Shown here piece by piece: positions 26,421 to 35,400 of a DNA stretch of 64,000 nucleotides (position 1 is the first letter of the stretch; each line of letters starts with the position of its first letter). Source of the stretch: Spirochaetota bacterium (lineage in GTDB: Bacteria; Spirochaetota; UBA12135; COTS27; JAFLEE01); assembly GCA_017302015.1 (NCBI GenBank), contig JAFLEE010000014.1:1-64000 (forward strand), in the 5' to 3' direction. The notes under the pieces were generated by a model. The model ran no database searches. It was not told the DNA's origin and was given only the letters and a program-made list of their open reading frames with translations. Position numbers and translations under genes: made by a program.

Positions 26421-27752
26421 TCATTCGGTCTTGCCGCTTGCTTCCCCCGCCGAATTCACAACGCTTCCGTCACCCATTCTCATGGGCTTTACCGCATCCC
26501 AGAGGCGAGCCATGGCCAGCAGGGGGTTATGTCCCAAATAATCGCAGCAGGGCTGGTTGAATGGGGTCTGGGGTTTGCGTTCAAGATCCGCCTGGGAGCC
26601 GCGATCGGGATGGTAGAATTCCAAGATTTTTCCCGTTCGCTCAAACTGAAGCGCCGCGGAATCCAGTGCCCCTTCCAGAAGTTGCCGGGCTGCGTCTTCA
26701 CGTTGATAGGCGCAGCATCCTTTTGCGACCCAAAAGACCATGCTATTCCAGACAGGGCCGCGCCACATGCGCAGCGTGAAGGCGGGCTCATCTCGTGAGA
26801 CGGAGGGCAACGGGTGGGCGGTCAAGAATCTTTTTGGATTCAAGAGATGCTCGTCGATGAGCCGCTGGGCCTGGGCCGGGCTTGCGGCTCCTACCACCAT
26901 GGGCCAGAACCCATCGAAGCTGAGCGCTTTGCTCTTGCTGTCTCTTTCTATCCAGGCATCGAAAAAGAAACCAACCTCTTCGTGAAAGAGATGGTCCTGG
27001 ATATACCGCTGTATTTTCGTTCGTTTCTCAGCGTATTCCCCCGCGGAAATGGAAAGTTTTTTTGACCATTCCTCAGCCGTCCGGTACAAAAGGAAGAGAT
27101 GCGCGCTCGCATCGATGCAGGCCGCCTTTTGGTTTCGAACCTTGTCAAATCGCACCCCTTCATCGACACCGCTTTCCCATTCATGATCGAGGATGTCACG
27201 GTAGAAAAAGCCATCCCCCGCCTTCCGGTCCCGCTCAAACCACCCGATTTGACGGATTAATTTCCCATAGGTCTCCTCGCGTAAGCCTTCGTCCCCACCA
27301 AGTAAAAGCAGCTCGTCCACCAAAATCGGCCAGAGGGGCGGGTGTGTCCACGTCTGTGGTTTCAGGTGGAAAGCGCCCTCGCGAACGTAGAGCACCCCGG
27401 GGAGCATCCCCGTTCCGTACTGGAGCGCCAGATAGTGCATCAGTTGCGACCGCGCATGCCCGGGGTTTTCCGGCAGCACATCGAGTGCCTGGTGGATCGT
27501 ATCCCAATGCCCAAATGCCGGGCCGTAGCAATAGCCGGGCCCAATCTCTTCCCAAGGGGTCATGAAAGGGGGCAATGGCGCCCGGATGCTTTTTTCATGA
27601 AGATCCATCGTATATTTCAGGAGCGGCTGCCAACTGGCCTTCCCCGGGAACGGGGTGGGACGGTTTAAGTGCATGGGTGTTTTCTCGGGTCCGTTCATCT
27701 GGGTTTCCATGTGGAAAGGATGGGAATAAAGAGATCTCACGGGTATATCCAT
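26421..27752 (-). CDS. GH63/GH37-like (alpha/alpha)6-barrel glycosidase
   Basis: A 443-residue protein of the trehalase/GH63 glucosidase superfamily. E193 and D197 in E-S-G-V-D-E-G match the conserved ESGxD motif, and M-W-R-G-P-V-W-N-S matches the WRGPxW motif near the C-terminal acid. No signal peptide is seen, so it probably works in the cytoplasm on an alpha-linked di- or oligosaccharide. It is divergent from an AraC regulator only 54 bp away, which probably controls it. Confidence 0.82.
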   Translation of the reverse strand: MDIPVRSLYSHPFHMETQMNGPEKTPMHLNRPTPFPGKASWQPLLKYTMDLHEKSIRAPLPPFMTPWEEIGPGYCYGPAFGHWDTIHQALDVLPENPGHARSQLMHYLALQYGTGMLPGVLYVREGAFHLKPQTWTHPPLWPILVDELLLLGGDEGLREETYGKLIRQIGWFERDRKAGDGFFYRDILDHEWESGVDEGVRFDKVRNQKAACIDASAHLFLLYRTAEEWSKKLSISAGEYAEKRTKIQRYIQDHLFHEEVGFFFDAWIERDSKSKALSFDGFWPMVVGAASPAQAQRLIDEHLLNPKRFLTAHPLPSVSRDEPAFTLRMWRGPVWNSMVFWVAKGCCAYQREDAARQLLEGALDSAALQFERTGKILEFYHPDRGSQADLERKPQTPFNQPCCDYLGHNPLLAMARLWDAVKPMRMGDGSVVNSAGEASGKTE

Positions 27753-27806
27753 TTGAACACATCATACCTATAATTAACGTATTCTCCTCCCCGCCGGGGG
27801 CACGGC

Positions 27807-28580
27807 ATGAGCATCGGACGGCCCTTCACCTGCTATTACTGGAAAGTCGATCGGCGTTATACCTTCCGGGCCCATTCCCATAGCGATCGCTATGAGCTCA
27901 TCGTGGGCCTCACGGGTGAACTGACCCTTGCCATCGCCGACCGTTCTTGGAAAATCGCCCCCGGTCGTATCCTGCTGTTATCACCGGGAACCCATCACGG
28001 GATTTGGAAGACCGGGAGCCTCGACACCACCTATTTCAACGCCACCTTTGCGGGGTCGGATCGCCTCTTCCACGAGCTCGCCCAGCGGGGCCCCCTCCAA
28101 ATCCCAAAAAATTGCGACGCCTTTTGGCTGCGCCGGGAGACGCGGGACCGGGTGCAATACCTCAACCCGGCGAGCGAGGCCTGGCTCATGGGCAAAATCT
28201 ACGCGTTGTGCGCCGAGCTGGTGCTGTTCTCGAATTCCCGCTCGGCGTTGTCAGAAAAGAAAGTAGCCCCGGGTCATTTTGGGGAGCGCCTCCAAGCCCT
28301 CGTGGAGAGCCAGCCGGACCAGCTTCACCGGCGCAAGCACCTTGCGGCCTATTTCGGCTTCACCGACGCCGGCCTCTCCATGAGAGCCAAGCGGAGCACG
28401 GGGCATCCGCTGATGAAACTCTATGATCAAGTCAAGTGCGCCCAGGCCAGGCGTTTTCTCCAGAGGGGTTTTTCGGTCAAAGCGACCGCCGAAGCTTGCG
28501 GGTTTGCCAACGCATTCCATTTCAGTCGCAAGTTCAAGTCCGTCTTTGGCCTTCGTCCGTCCCAAATCCGGGAGGAATAA
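27807..28580 (+). CDS. AraC-family transcriptional regulator
   Basis: A 257-residue regulator with a cupin sensor domain (H-S-H-S-D-R-Y-E-L near residue 25, P-G-T-H-H-G-I-W) and a C-terminal AraC domain (A-E-A-C-G-F-A-N-A-F-H-F-S-R-K-F-K). The cupin histidines are intact. It is divergent from the GH63-like enzyme. The 54-bp space contains TATAAT (27769-27774) directed towards this gene. Confidence 0.92.
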   Translation: MSIGRPFTCYYWKVDRRYTFRAHSHSDRYELIVGLTGELTLAIADRSWKIAPGRILLLSPGTHHGIWKTGSLDTTYFNATFAGSDRLFHELAQRGPLQIPKNCDAFWLRRETRDRVQYLNPASEAWLMGKIYALCAELVLFSNSRSALSEKKVAPGHFGERLQALVESQPDQLHRRKHLAAYFGFTDAGLSMRAKRSTGHPLMKLYDQVKCAQARRFLQRGFSVKATAEACGFANAFHFSRKFKSVFGLRPSQIREE

Positions 28581-28866
28581 AGGGGATAGGGCACTCGGCA
28601 TTTTCCCGACCGTCCTGCTATTTGCGCCTCATAGAGAGACCGAGGCGCCAAGCTTTCGCCTTTCCCGATACCTTCGACGATTTCGGTATCGCCCGTTTCG
28701 AACACGGGTGCTGGGCCGCGGTTGCCGATCGCGTATCATTGCGGCTCCAAGGAGCAGGCGTGTCAGCGCCATCCTCTCGCCCCCGGATTCCCCGGCAGTT
28801 CTCCATCATGGCCATTTCCATGATCGTGACGTCTGAGGCGCCGCTTCGCAGCCTCTTCCCACCGGC

Positions 28867-29024
28867 CTTCATGGGGACGGGCTGGCAATGGGCCACGGGG
28901 CCCGAAAAATCCTGGAACGAAGCGCGGGCGGGAAACAGCAGGCCAGCTTCGGGGCGCAGCTTTCCCCAGTACGGAAAATGGTTCTCGGTGATGAACATCT
29001 GCCGATCGATATGGCGCGACCGCG
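28867..29024 (-). pseudogene. Fragment of a paralogue of the 778-residue glycosidase
   Basis: The minus strand encodes about 50 residues around the nucleophile (F-I-T-E-N-H-F-P-Y-W-G-K-L, then A-S-F-Q-D-F-S-G-P-V-A-H-C-Q-P-V). It corresponds to 19446-19593 of the intact gene with scattered changes. Nothing of the rest of the gene remains. Confidence 0.8.
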
Positions 29025-29107
29025 GAATGCGGGCAAACGGGCGCGTACGGAAGATTTTTTCCGGGTCCTGGAGAAGGTTCAGCAATGCCCCGGCCAAATG
29101 GCCGCGA
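29025..29107 (+). pseudogene. Fragment of a paralogue of the M14 carboxypeptidase gene
   Basis: About 75 bp match 23684-23760 of the carboxypeptidase gene (encoding roughly R-D-A-G-N-W-A-R-T-E-D-F-F-R-V-L-E-K). It abuts the glycosidase fragment directly, and the two genes are in opposite orientation and far apart elsewhere, so this is a mosaic scar. Confidence 0.75.
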
Positions 29108-29393
29108 TCTTCCTACCAGAAGAGGGCGGCTTCGACCTCAGGATAGCGTCCGGTGTACGGGCCCTCGGCCTCCGACGATTCCACCCCTTTGAGAACCGAC
29201 GACACCTTGTTCTATAATTGGCGAATCGCCTGGCCCATCCGTTGGAAATGCCCCAAGAATTTTTTTTCGCCCCGTCGGCACCGGTTCGACCGCTTGCCGG
29301 CTATCATTCCCTAGCGCCATCGCGTCCCGCCATGGGGACCGCCCACGACCGCCGATTTGCGAGAAGGATCCCGGCGGGGTAGAGTATCTGTCC
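29108..29393. other. Intergenic region, possible coding scrap
   Basis: A minus-strand stretch at about 29120-29220 reads N-K-V-S-S-V-L-K-G-V-E-S-S-E-A-E-G-P-Y and may be the end of a lost gene. The promoter of the next AraC gene presumably lies in the last 100 bp. Confidence 0.3.
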
Positions 29394-30200
29394 ATGCGCC
29401 GCCAGTACCGTGTCTACTTGCCGGAGAACCGTCCCGATTCGGGCTCCCTCGCCGTCATGTCCCTCGGGCATTTCCAGCGCGAGTCGTTCTTCCGTTATCC
29501 CCATGGCCACCCCGCCTGGGCCTTCGTTTATTTCGAGACGGCGGTGACGGTGCTCCTCGGCGGCGCCAAGCGACAGATCGCCGGCGGCCACGCGGTCGTC
29601 TTCCCGCCTTCGCGGCCCCTCTTCTACGGCCATGAGAAGGGCTTCCGCCAGCGCTTCCTTTGCGTCCGCGGCCCCGAACTCGCCCCATGGGCGAAGGCCC
29701 ACCGGCTCCCCATCGAGGCGCCCATCCCCTGCCCCTCCGCGGCCCTCTTCGCGGACGCCCTGCACCGCATCGACGGGGAACTCAGCGCCCATGAAAACTT
29801 CCATCCCGCCCTCGTGCGCAACCTGGTGGAGAACCTGGTCATCGAATTGGCCCGAGCCTCAGAGCCCCGTCCCGCCCCCGCCATCGATGAGCGACTACTC
29901 CGTGCACGGCGCCATCTGGAGACCCATTACCCCGAACCTCTGCGCCTCTCGGACCTCGCCGCGGTCGCGGGCCTGTCCGCCTCGCGCTTTTCCCGGGCCT
30001 TCCATGCCGCCTTCGGCGCCTCGCCCATCGAACTCCTCATCCAGGTCCGACTGGAGGCTGCGCGCGAGAAACTCCTGTCCTCGGACTTACCGATCCGCGA
30101 GATCGCCTTCGAGGTCGGCTTCCCCGACGCCCTCCATTTCTCGAAGGTTTTCACCCAGCGCCAGGGTCAGGGGCCCCGGGCCTTTCGGCGGGGCAAATAA
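29394..30200 (+). CDS. AraC-family transcriptional regulator
   Basis: A 268-residue regulator: a cupin-type sensor domain (1-150) and an AraC domain with L-A-A-V-A-G-L-S-A-S-R-F-S-R-A-F and I-A-F-E-V-G-F-P-D-A-L-H-F-S. It reads in the same direction as the LVIVD-propeller and the 1368-residue glycosidase that follow, and may activate them. A decayed copy of its second half is present at 24042-24483. Confidence 0.92.
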   Translation: MRRQYRVYLPENRPDSGSLAVMSLGHFQRESFFRYPHGHPAWAFVYFETAVTVLLGGAKRQIAGGHAVVFPPSRPLFYGHEKGFRQRFLCVRGPELAPWAKAHRLPIEAPIPCPSAALFADALHRIDGELSAHENFHPALVRNLVENLVIELARASEPRPAPAIDERLLRARRHLETHYPEPLRLSDLAAVAGLSASRFSRAFHAAFGASPIELLIQVRLEAAREKLLSSDLPIREIAFEVGFPDALHFSKVFTQRQGQGPRAFRRGK

Positions 30201-30277
30201 ACACCGAACGGGGCAGGATCTTCCATTTACCTGGACGGGATGCCGGCCTATGCTTACCCCAGAACGGGAGGTGCCTC

Positions 30278-32311
30278 GTGAACCATGGCCGAATGAATTG
30301 CATCGCCCTCACGGGGGCCCTCATGCTGTTCGGCATCGGCGCGGAGAATACGGCGCCCGGCCACCCGGAAAGCCTCTTCGGGAAGACCCTGGAGGAGATC
30401 GGCAGAATGGGCGTCGGGCCGTCGATGGACTGCGCCGTCGACGGGAATTACCTCTATTCCATCGGGGACGGAAAACTCCGCATCTCCCGACTCGACGATC
30501 CGGCCCGCCCCGCCCTCGTTTCGACCCTGACCGAGCTCGGTAATACCCGGCAGATCGATGTTGCCAAAGGCATCGCCTACATCACCTCCCGGGAAGACGG
30601 CCTATTTCTCGTGGACGTCTCCGATCCGCTGAAACCGGCGATCCTTTGCCAGTACGACACGATCGAATTGGCGACGGGGATCGCGGTGGCTGGGAATCTC
30701 GCCTACATCGCCTGCCGTTCCATCGGTGTCGAACTCGTTGACGTGGCCGATCCCCGCAAACCCAGGCATCTGAGTTCGGTCCGCACGGGCGAGGCCCAAT
30801 CCCTCGCCGTGCGGGATGGCGTCCTCTACGTCGGCGTCTGGGGTTCCCGCGAACTCGTGGTGTGCGATGTGGGCGATCCGTGGTCCCCCCGCGTCCTCTC
30901 CAAGACCCCGTTGGACGGCTTCGGCGATGGGGTCGATGTGCGGGGCAAGTATTGCTTCGTCGCCACGGGCCACCACGCGCGCTCCCTCAGGAAGCACGAC
31001 GCTTCGGACCCCGGATTCGGCGCCGGCCATGGCCTCGAATGCTATGACGTCTCGGATCCCGCGAAGCCGGTCCTCGTCTCGCGGGTCAAACTCCCCAGGC
31101 TCTACTCCCTCGGGAACGACATGTGGGACGTCCAGGTGTCGGGGCCCTACGCGTTCGTGGGAGATACCTATAACGGCGTCTTCGCGGTGGAGGTTTCCGA
31201 CCCATCGCGCATGCGCTTCGCCGGGCACCGCCAACTCGACTGGGTCGCGGCGCGCAAGCAATTCGGTTTCGTCGGCGGCTTCGCCATCGGGAAGGGCTGC
31301 CTCTATGTCGCCGGCGGGTCCACCGACCTCCACGTCATCGCCGCGGCGGGGATGGCGGTTCCCCAGATCCGGGAGACCGGCTGGGCCCCCGCGATCCCGC
31401 CGGAGCCGGATTCGCCGGATGCGCGCTTCCACCGCTATGCCGCGGGGGGCCAAGTCTATGCCGTCGCGATTTCGGGATCGACCGCGTTCGCCGCGGCGGG
31501 CGCCGCCGGCTTGCACGTGTTGGACTTAGGCGGGGGGGGCCTCGCTCGCCGCGCGGTGGTAGAGACGGGGGGATTCGCCCTGGATGTGAAGATCAGGGGC
31601 GACCTCATCCTGACCGCCGAAGGGAAGGGAGGTCTCGTGATCTCCCGTTGGCAAGACGACCGGATGGAGTTCCTCGGGCGCTACCGCGACGGGAATCTAC
31701 CGGTCAAGCAGGTGGTGCCCGTCCCCAACTCGCCCTACGTGCTCCTGCAGGTCGGCGGATCCCAGATGCAGGTGGTGGACATCTCGGATCCGAAGCGGCC
31801 GAACTTCGTGTATCGCGACAAACGCACGGGACTACTATACGGCTACCAGATCAGCGAAGGCGCGCTGGAGGACCGGTGGGGCCTCTGTTTCTGGCATGTC
31901 AGCGGGTTCCATTGGTACGACCTGAAGACGGGCGGAGTTCCCGCCTACGGGGGCAATTTCCAACTCAATATGAGCCCCGCCGACGGCGCGGTCTTCATCG
32001 ACGGAGGCGCCCTGGCCATCGCGCGCGGGGGTTATTTCATCCTCCGCCCGGGGGAGTTCGCGCCCGCGGATGGCGTGAAGCCCCTCACCCTCGCCGGCCA
32101 TCCCCTCTCCGGGAAGCCGAGCCTCTACGGCAAGACGCTCTACCTCGCGGATCGTTTCTCGGGGATGGTGCAGGTGGTCGACATCGAATCCCTGGAAAAA
32201 CCCAGTTGGCGGCGTTCGTTCGAACTTCCCGGGAATCCGGGGGCGGTCCGGGAGTTCCGCGGAAAACTCGTCATCCCCGCGGGTTATCAGGGCTTGCTCC
32301 TTGAAAAATAG
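30278..32311 (+). CDS. Secreted LVIVD-repeat beta-propeller protein
   Basis: A 677-residue protein with a short N-terminal hydrophobic segment (I-A-L-T-G-A-L-M-L-F-G-I-G) and about ten repeats of the LVIVD type, each around V-A-G-N-L-A-Y-I-A followed by V-E-L-V-D-V-A-D-P-x-x-P. Such repeats form surface or periplasmic propellers of unknown catalytic role, often binding proteins or sugars. The GTG at 30278 has GGGAGG seven bases upstream. It lies 77 bp after the AraC gene and before a large glycosidase. Confidence 0.8.
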   Translation: MNHGRMNCIALTGALMLFGIGAENTAPGHPESLFGKTLEEIGRMGVGPSMDCAVDGNYLYSIGDGKLRISRLDDPARPALVSTLTELGNTRQIDVAKGIAYITSREDGLFLVDVSDPLKPAILCQYDTIELATGIAVAGNLAYIACRSIGVELVDVADPRKPRHLSSVRTGEAQSLAVRDGVLYVGVWGSRELVVCDVGDPWSPRVLSKTPLDGFGDGVDVRGKYCFVATGHHARSLRKHDASDPGFGAGHGLECYDVSDPAKPVLVSRVKLPRLYSLGNDMWDVQVSGPYAFVGDTYNGVFAVEVSDPSRMRFAGHRQLDWVAARKQFGFVGGFAIGKGCLYVAGGSTDLHVIAAAGMAVPQIRETGWAPAIPPEPDSPDARFHRYAAGGQVYAVAISGSTAFAAAGAAGLHVLDLGGGGLARRAVVETGGFALDVKIRGDLILTAEGKGGLVISRWQDDRMEFLGRYRDGNLPVKQVVPVPNSPYVLLQVGGSQMQVVDISDPKRPNFVYRDKRTGLLYGYQISEGALEDRWGLCFWHVSGFHWYDLKTGGVPAYGGNFQLNMSPADGAVFIDGGALAIARGGYFILRPGEFAPADGVKPLTLAGHPLSGKPSLYGKTLYLADRFSGMVQVVDIESLEKPSWRRSFELPGNPGAVREFRGKLVIPAGYQGLLLEK

Positions 32312-32400
32312 GAAGAAATCGCGGTCAACACACGAATGGAGGTGCGGTTCCGTGGCCCGAGGGCTCAAACTCCGCTCCAAGAAGTCAGATAAAGTCCTCC

Positions 32401-32428
32401 TTGACACCGTTTGAAAAGAGTGTAGAAT
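32401..32428 (+). promoter_or_regulatory. Sigma-70 promoter of the 1368-residue glycosidase
   Basis: TTGACA (32401-32406) and TAGAAT (32423-32428) are 16 bp apart and 33 bp upstream of the start codon. This is one of the best consensus promoters in the window, which suggests repression or an AraC site rather than weak basal transcription. Confidence 0.65.
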
Positions 32429-32461
32429 CCTTTAAATAAATCGTTTTACCTAGAGGTGACT

Positions 32462-35400
32462 GTGCGCTCCATCCTTTGCATCCTCTCCTTGTTCGCGCTC
32501 GCCGCCGCCGTGGAGCCCGTGCCCATCGCCCTCCCCAATGGATCCTTCGAACAGGATGCCTGGGATGGCGATCGGGGACTACCGACGGGGTGGACCCCGG
32601 CTCCGATGAACGAGTTCGCCATCTGCGCATTGGACCCCACCACGCGCCATGGGGGCGGATCCTCCCTCCATCTCAAGGACGCCCATACCGGCCAGGCGAA
32701 CGAGGGCCTGTCGTATGCATTGCCCCCCAAACAAGTCGAAGCCGTCCTGGGCAAAACCCTCCGATTACGCGGCTGGGTCCGGCAGAAATTCTCGAAAACC
32801 GGCGGCAACGTGTTCCTGGGCATCATGGTGAAGACCCGGGACCAGCGCTGGATCCTGCAGAAGGCGGGGCCGGACGGGGAAGGGGAAAGCCCCTGGGGCG
32901 AATACGCGGTTCGGCACGCGATCCCCCGGAATGCCGAGTTGGTGCGGATCGTGCTCGCCTGCGCCCAGGGCTGGGGGAATATGGCGGAGGCCTGGTTCGA
33001 CGATTTGTCCATGGCCTACGAGGAAACGGAAGCCCCCGTCGCCCGGGCCAAGTCCGGGAGCCGGGTGGATGTCTACGACGATTCGTTCCCCAGCCAATGG
33101 CGCAAGGCCAGCTGGGGCGGACTGACGGTCGAGGAGACGGAAATCGATCCACTAGAGGGCTCCAAGCGCCTGCGGGTTAGGGCCGCCGCCGGGACGAAGG
33201 CGTACTCGGGTTGGCGGATCTTCACCGAGGCCATCAATCGCATGGCCTCGTTCACCGCCTATCGGGAGAACGGCGGGTACCTCGAGTTCGCCGTGCGACC
33301 GATGCCGCCCATTCAGGTGGCCTGGATCGCCGAGAAGGGCGCCGCGCCCCCGGTTCCCATCCGCGATTATGCCTCTCCCCTCGAACGCGGATGGACGCGC
33401 GTGCGCATTCCCCTCCAAAAATTGATGCGGCCCGAGGGCGGGGAACGCCTCGCGGGCCTCATGTTCCAGTGTTCGGCCGCGCCGGAAGGGGAGGAGACGT
33501 CCTTCGATTCGATGGCGATCGCCTGCGACCGCGAAAACCTGGCGGCGCCCACGGCCCTGCCGGAAGGGATCCGGGCGGCCCTCGAGGCGATCGAGGGGCC
33601 CGCGGTCCCGTTCACCCGGGATGATTTCGAGCGACCGGAGATTCGGGAGGGCACCTTCTATTGGAAAGGTCGGCCCCATTTCTTCGCTGGGCCCTGGCAT
33701 TACGACAACGACACCGATTTCAAGGGCCCCGCGACCCACCGGGAAGGCTACGGGGCGGCGGGCTACGGCGAGACCGTGCTCGACGCCGCCCAGGCCAAGA
33801 CCCTCGGGTTCACCTCGCTGCAACTCAGCAGCGCGCCCAATACGCCCCTCATCCTGGGGCTCGACGGGCCGATCATCCCGCGCGACATCGAACGGACCCA
33901 ATTCTACCCGGGGTTCCTCAAGGGGCTTTCGGGGATGCCGTTCGTCCTGGATTACGCCTGGATTTGGGGCCTCGAGAAACTCGACCTCGTCGGCGAGGGG
34001 CGGCTGCCCGCCGACATCCTGCAGCAGAACCGGGGGTGGCACGCGTTCATCCCGTTCTGTCCGGAGCACCCCAAGGGCCGGGAGATCTACCGGCGCTATT
34101 TCCAAAGCGGCGTGCGCTCGGCGCGGGCCAACGGCGGCAACCCGTTCGTCTACGAACTCTTCAACGAATCCTCCTACCAATGCCGCTGCCGATATAATCG
34201 CGCCGCGTTCGCCGTCCGCCTGCGCGCGCGGTGGGGGAGCATCGCGGCCGCCAACGAGGCCTGGAAGAGCCGCTTCGCCGACTTCGACCAAGCCGCCGCC
34301 ACAGAACCCCTCGAGAAATGCCCCGGCCTCTTCGTCGATTGGCTCCAGTTCACCGGGGACCGCTACGTCGAGGTCCTCGAGGAGGGGAAGAAGGCGATCC
34401 GCGAACTCGACGGGCGACCGCGGGTGTACTTCACGGAGCAGGCCTCCATCCCGAATTACCTCTCCGCCAGCGGGGCCTCGATGGACTACCGCAAGATCGC
34501 CGCGGCCCTCGACTTGGTCTGCGTGGAGGGCGGGGTGCCCTTCGGCTCCTCGCGCCAGACCAAGGCCCTGTCCGATTTCGAGGCCGTGATCGACAACCAG
34601 GGGATCCAATATTCCCTCTACCTCGACATGGCCACGGCCCTGGCCAAGGGCAAGCCGGTGGTCAACCACGAACTCTATTGCGGCCGATTCGAGGACGGGC
34701 TCCGGGTGCCTTCCCGCCGCAGCGACCTCCTCACTTCGCTGTGGAACGAGATGATCCACGGTTCCTCGGCCTCGTATTTCTACGTCTGGGACAAGCGGTC
34801 CTTCGACTGGAAAACCCCCGAAGAGGCCAAACAGAACGTCCTGCAGGGCGGGTACAAGGCTTTCTCGCTGCTGAACCCCTACGCCTACCCGGCGCAAGCG
34901 CACCTCGGGATCCGCGATTTCCACGATGAGATGGAACGCCTGGGGGCTCTCGTGCTTCCGGGCAAGCGCATCCGGGGCCGCGTGGGCTTCTTGATTTCCT
35001 ACGCGAGCCTGCGCCAGGCGGCGATCACCCAGGCCCCGACCCTGCGCCTAGCCCGGGAACTCTACCAAACTATCCTGGAATCCCACCTGCCCTTGGAGGT
35101 GGTTTATGAAGAAGATTTCACCGCCAAGGCTCCGTTCGAAGCCGTGGTCGCGCCCTTTTTAGACCACCGATTGGAGCAAACGCCCGCGCGCCTCACGGGG
35201 TTCGCCGAAGCGGGGGGCCTCGTCGTCGTGAGCGCCGGCGCCCTGGGCTTCGACGAGTACGGCCGTCCCGAAGACGCCTCGGGCTTGCTCGGGGTCCGCC
35301 GCGGCGAAAGCCGCCTCACGGCCACCTGGGGTTCCGGGGATCCGGTCCAATCGCTCAAGGAGACCTACGACGCCACCCCCCTCACCGCCAAGGTGCTCCT

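Noticed and set aside
33152-34924. Minus-strand open frame of 590 codons
   Set aside because: It is antisense to the catalytic domain of the 1368-residue glycosidase, with typical shadow composition.
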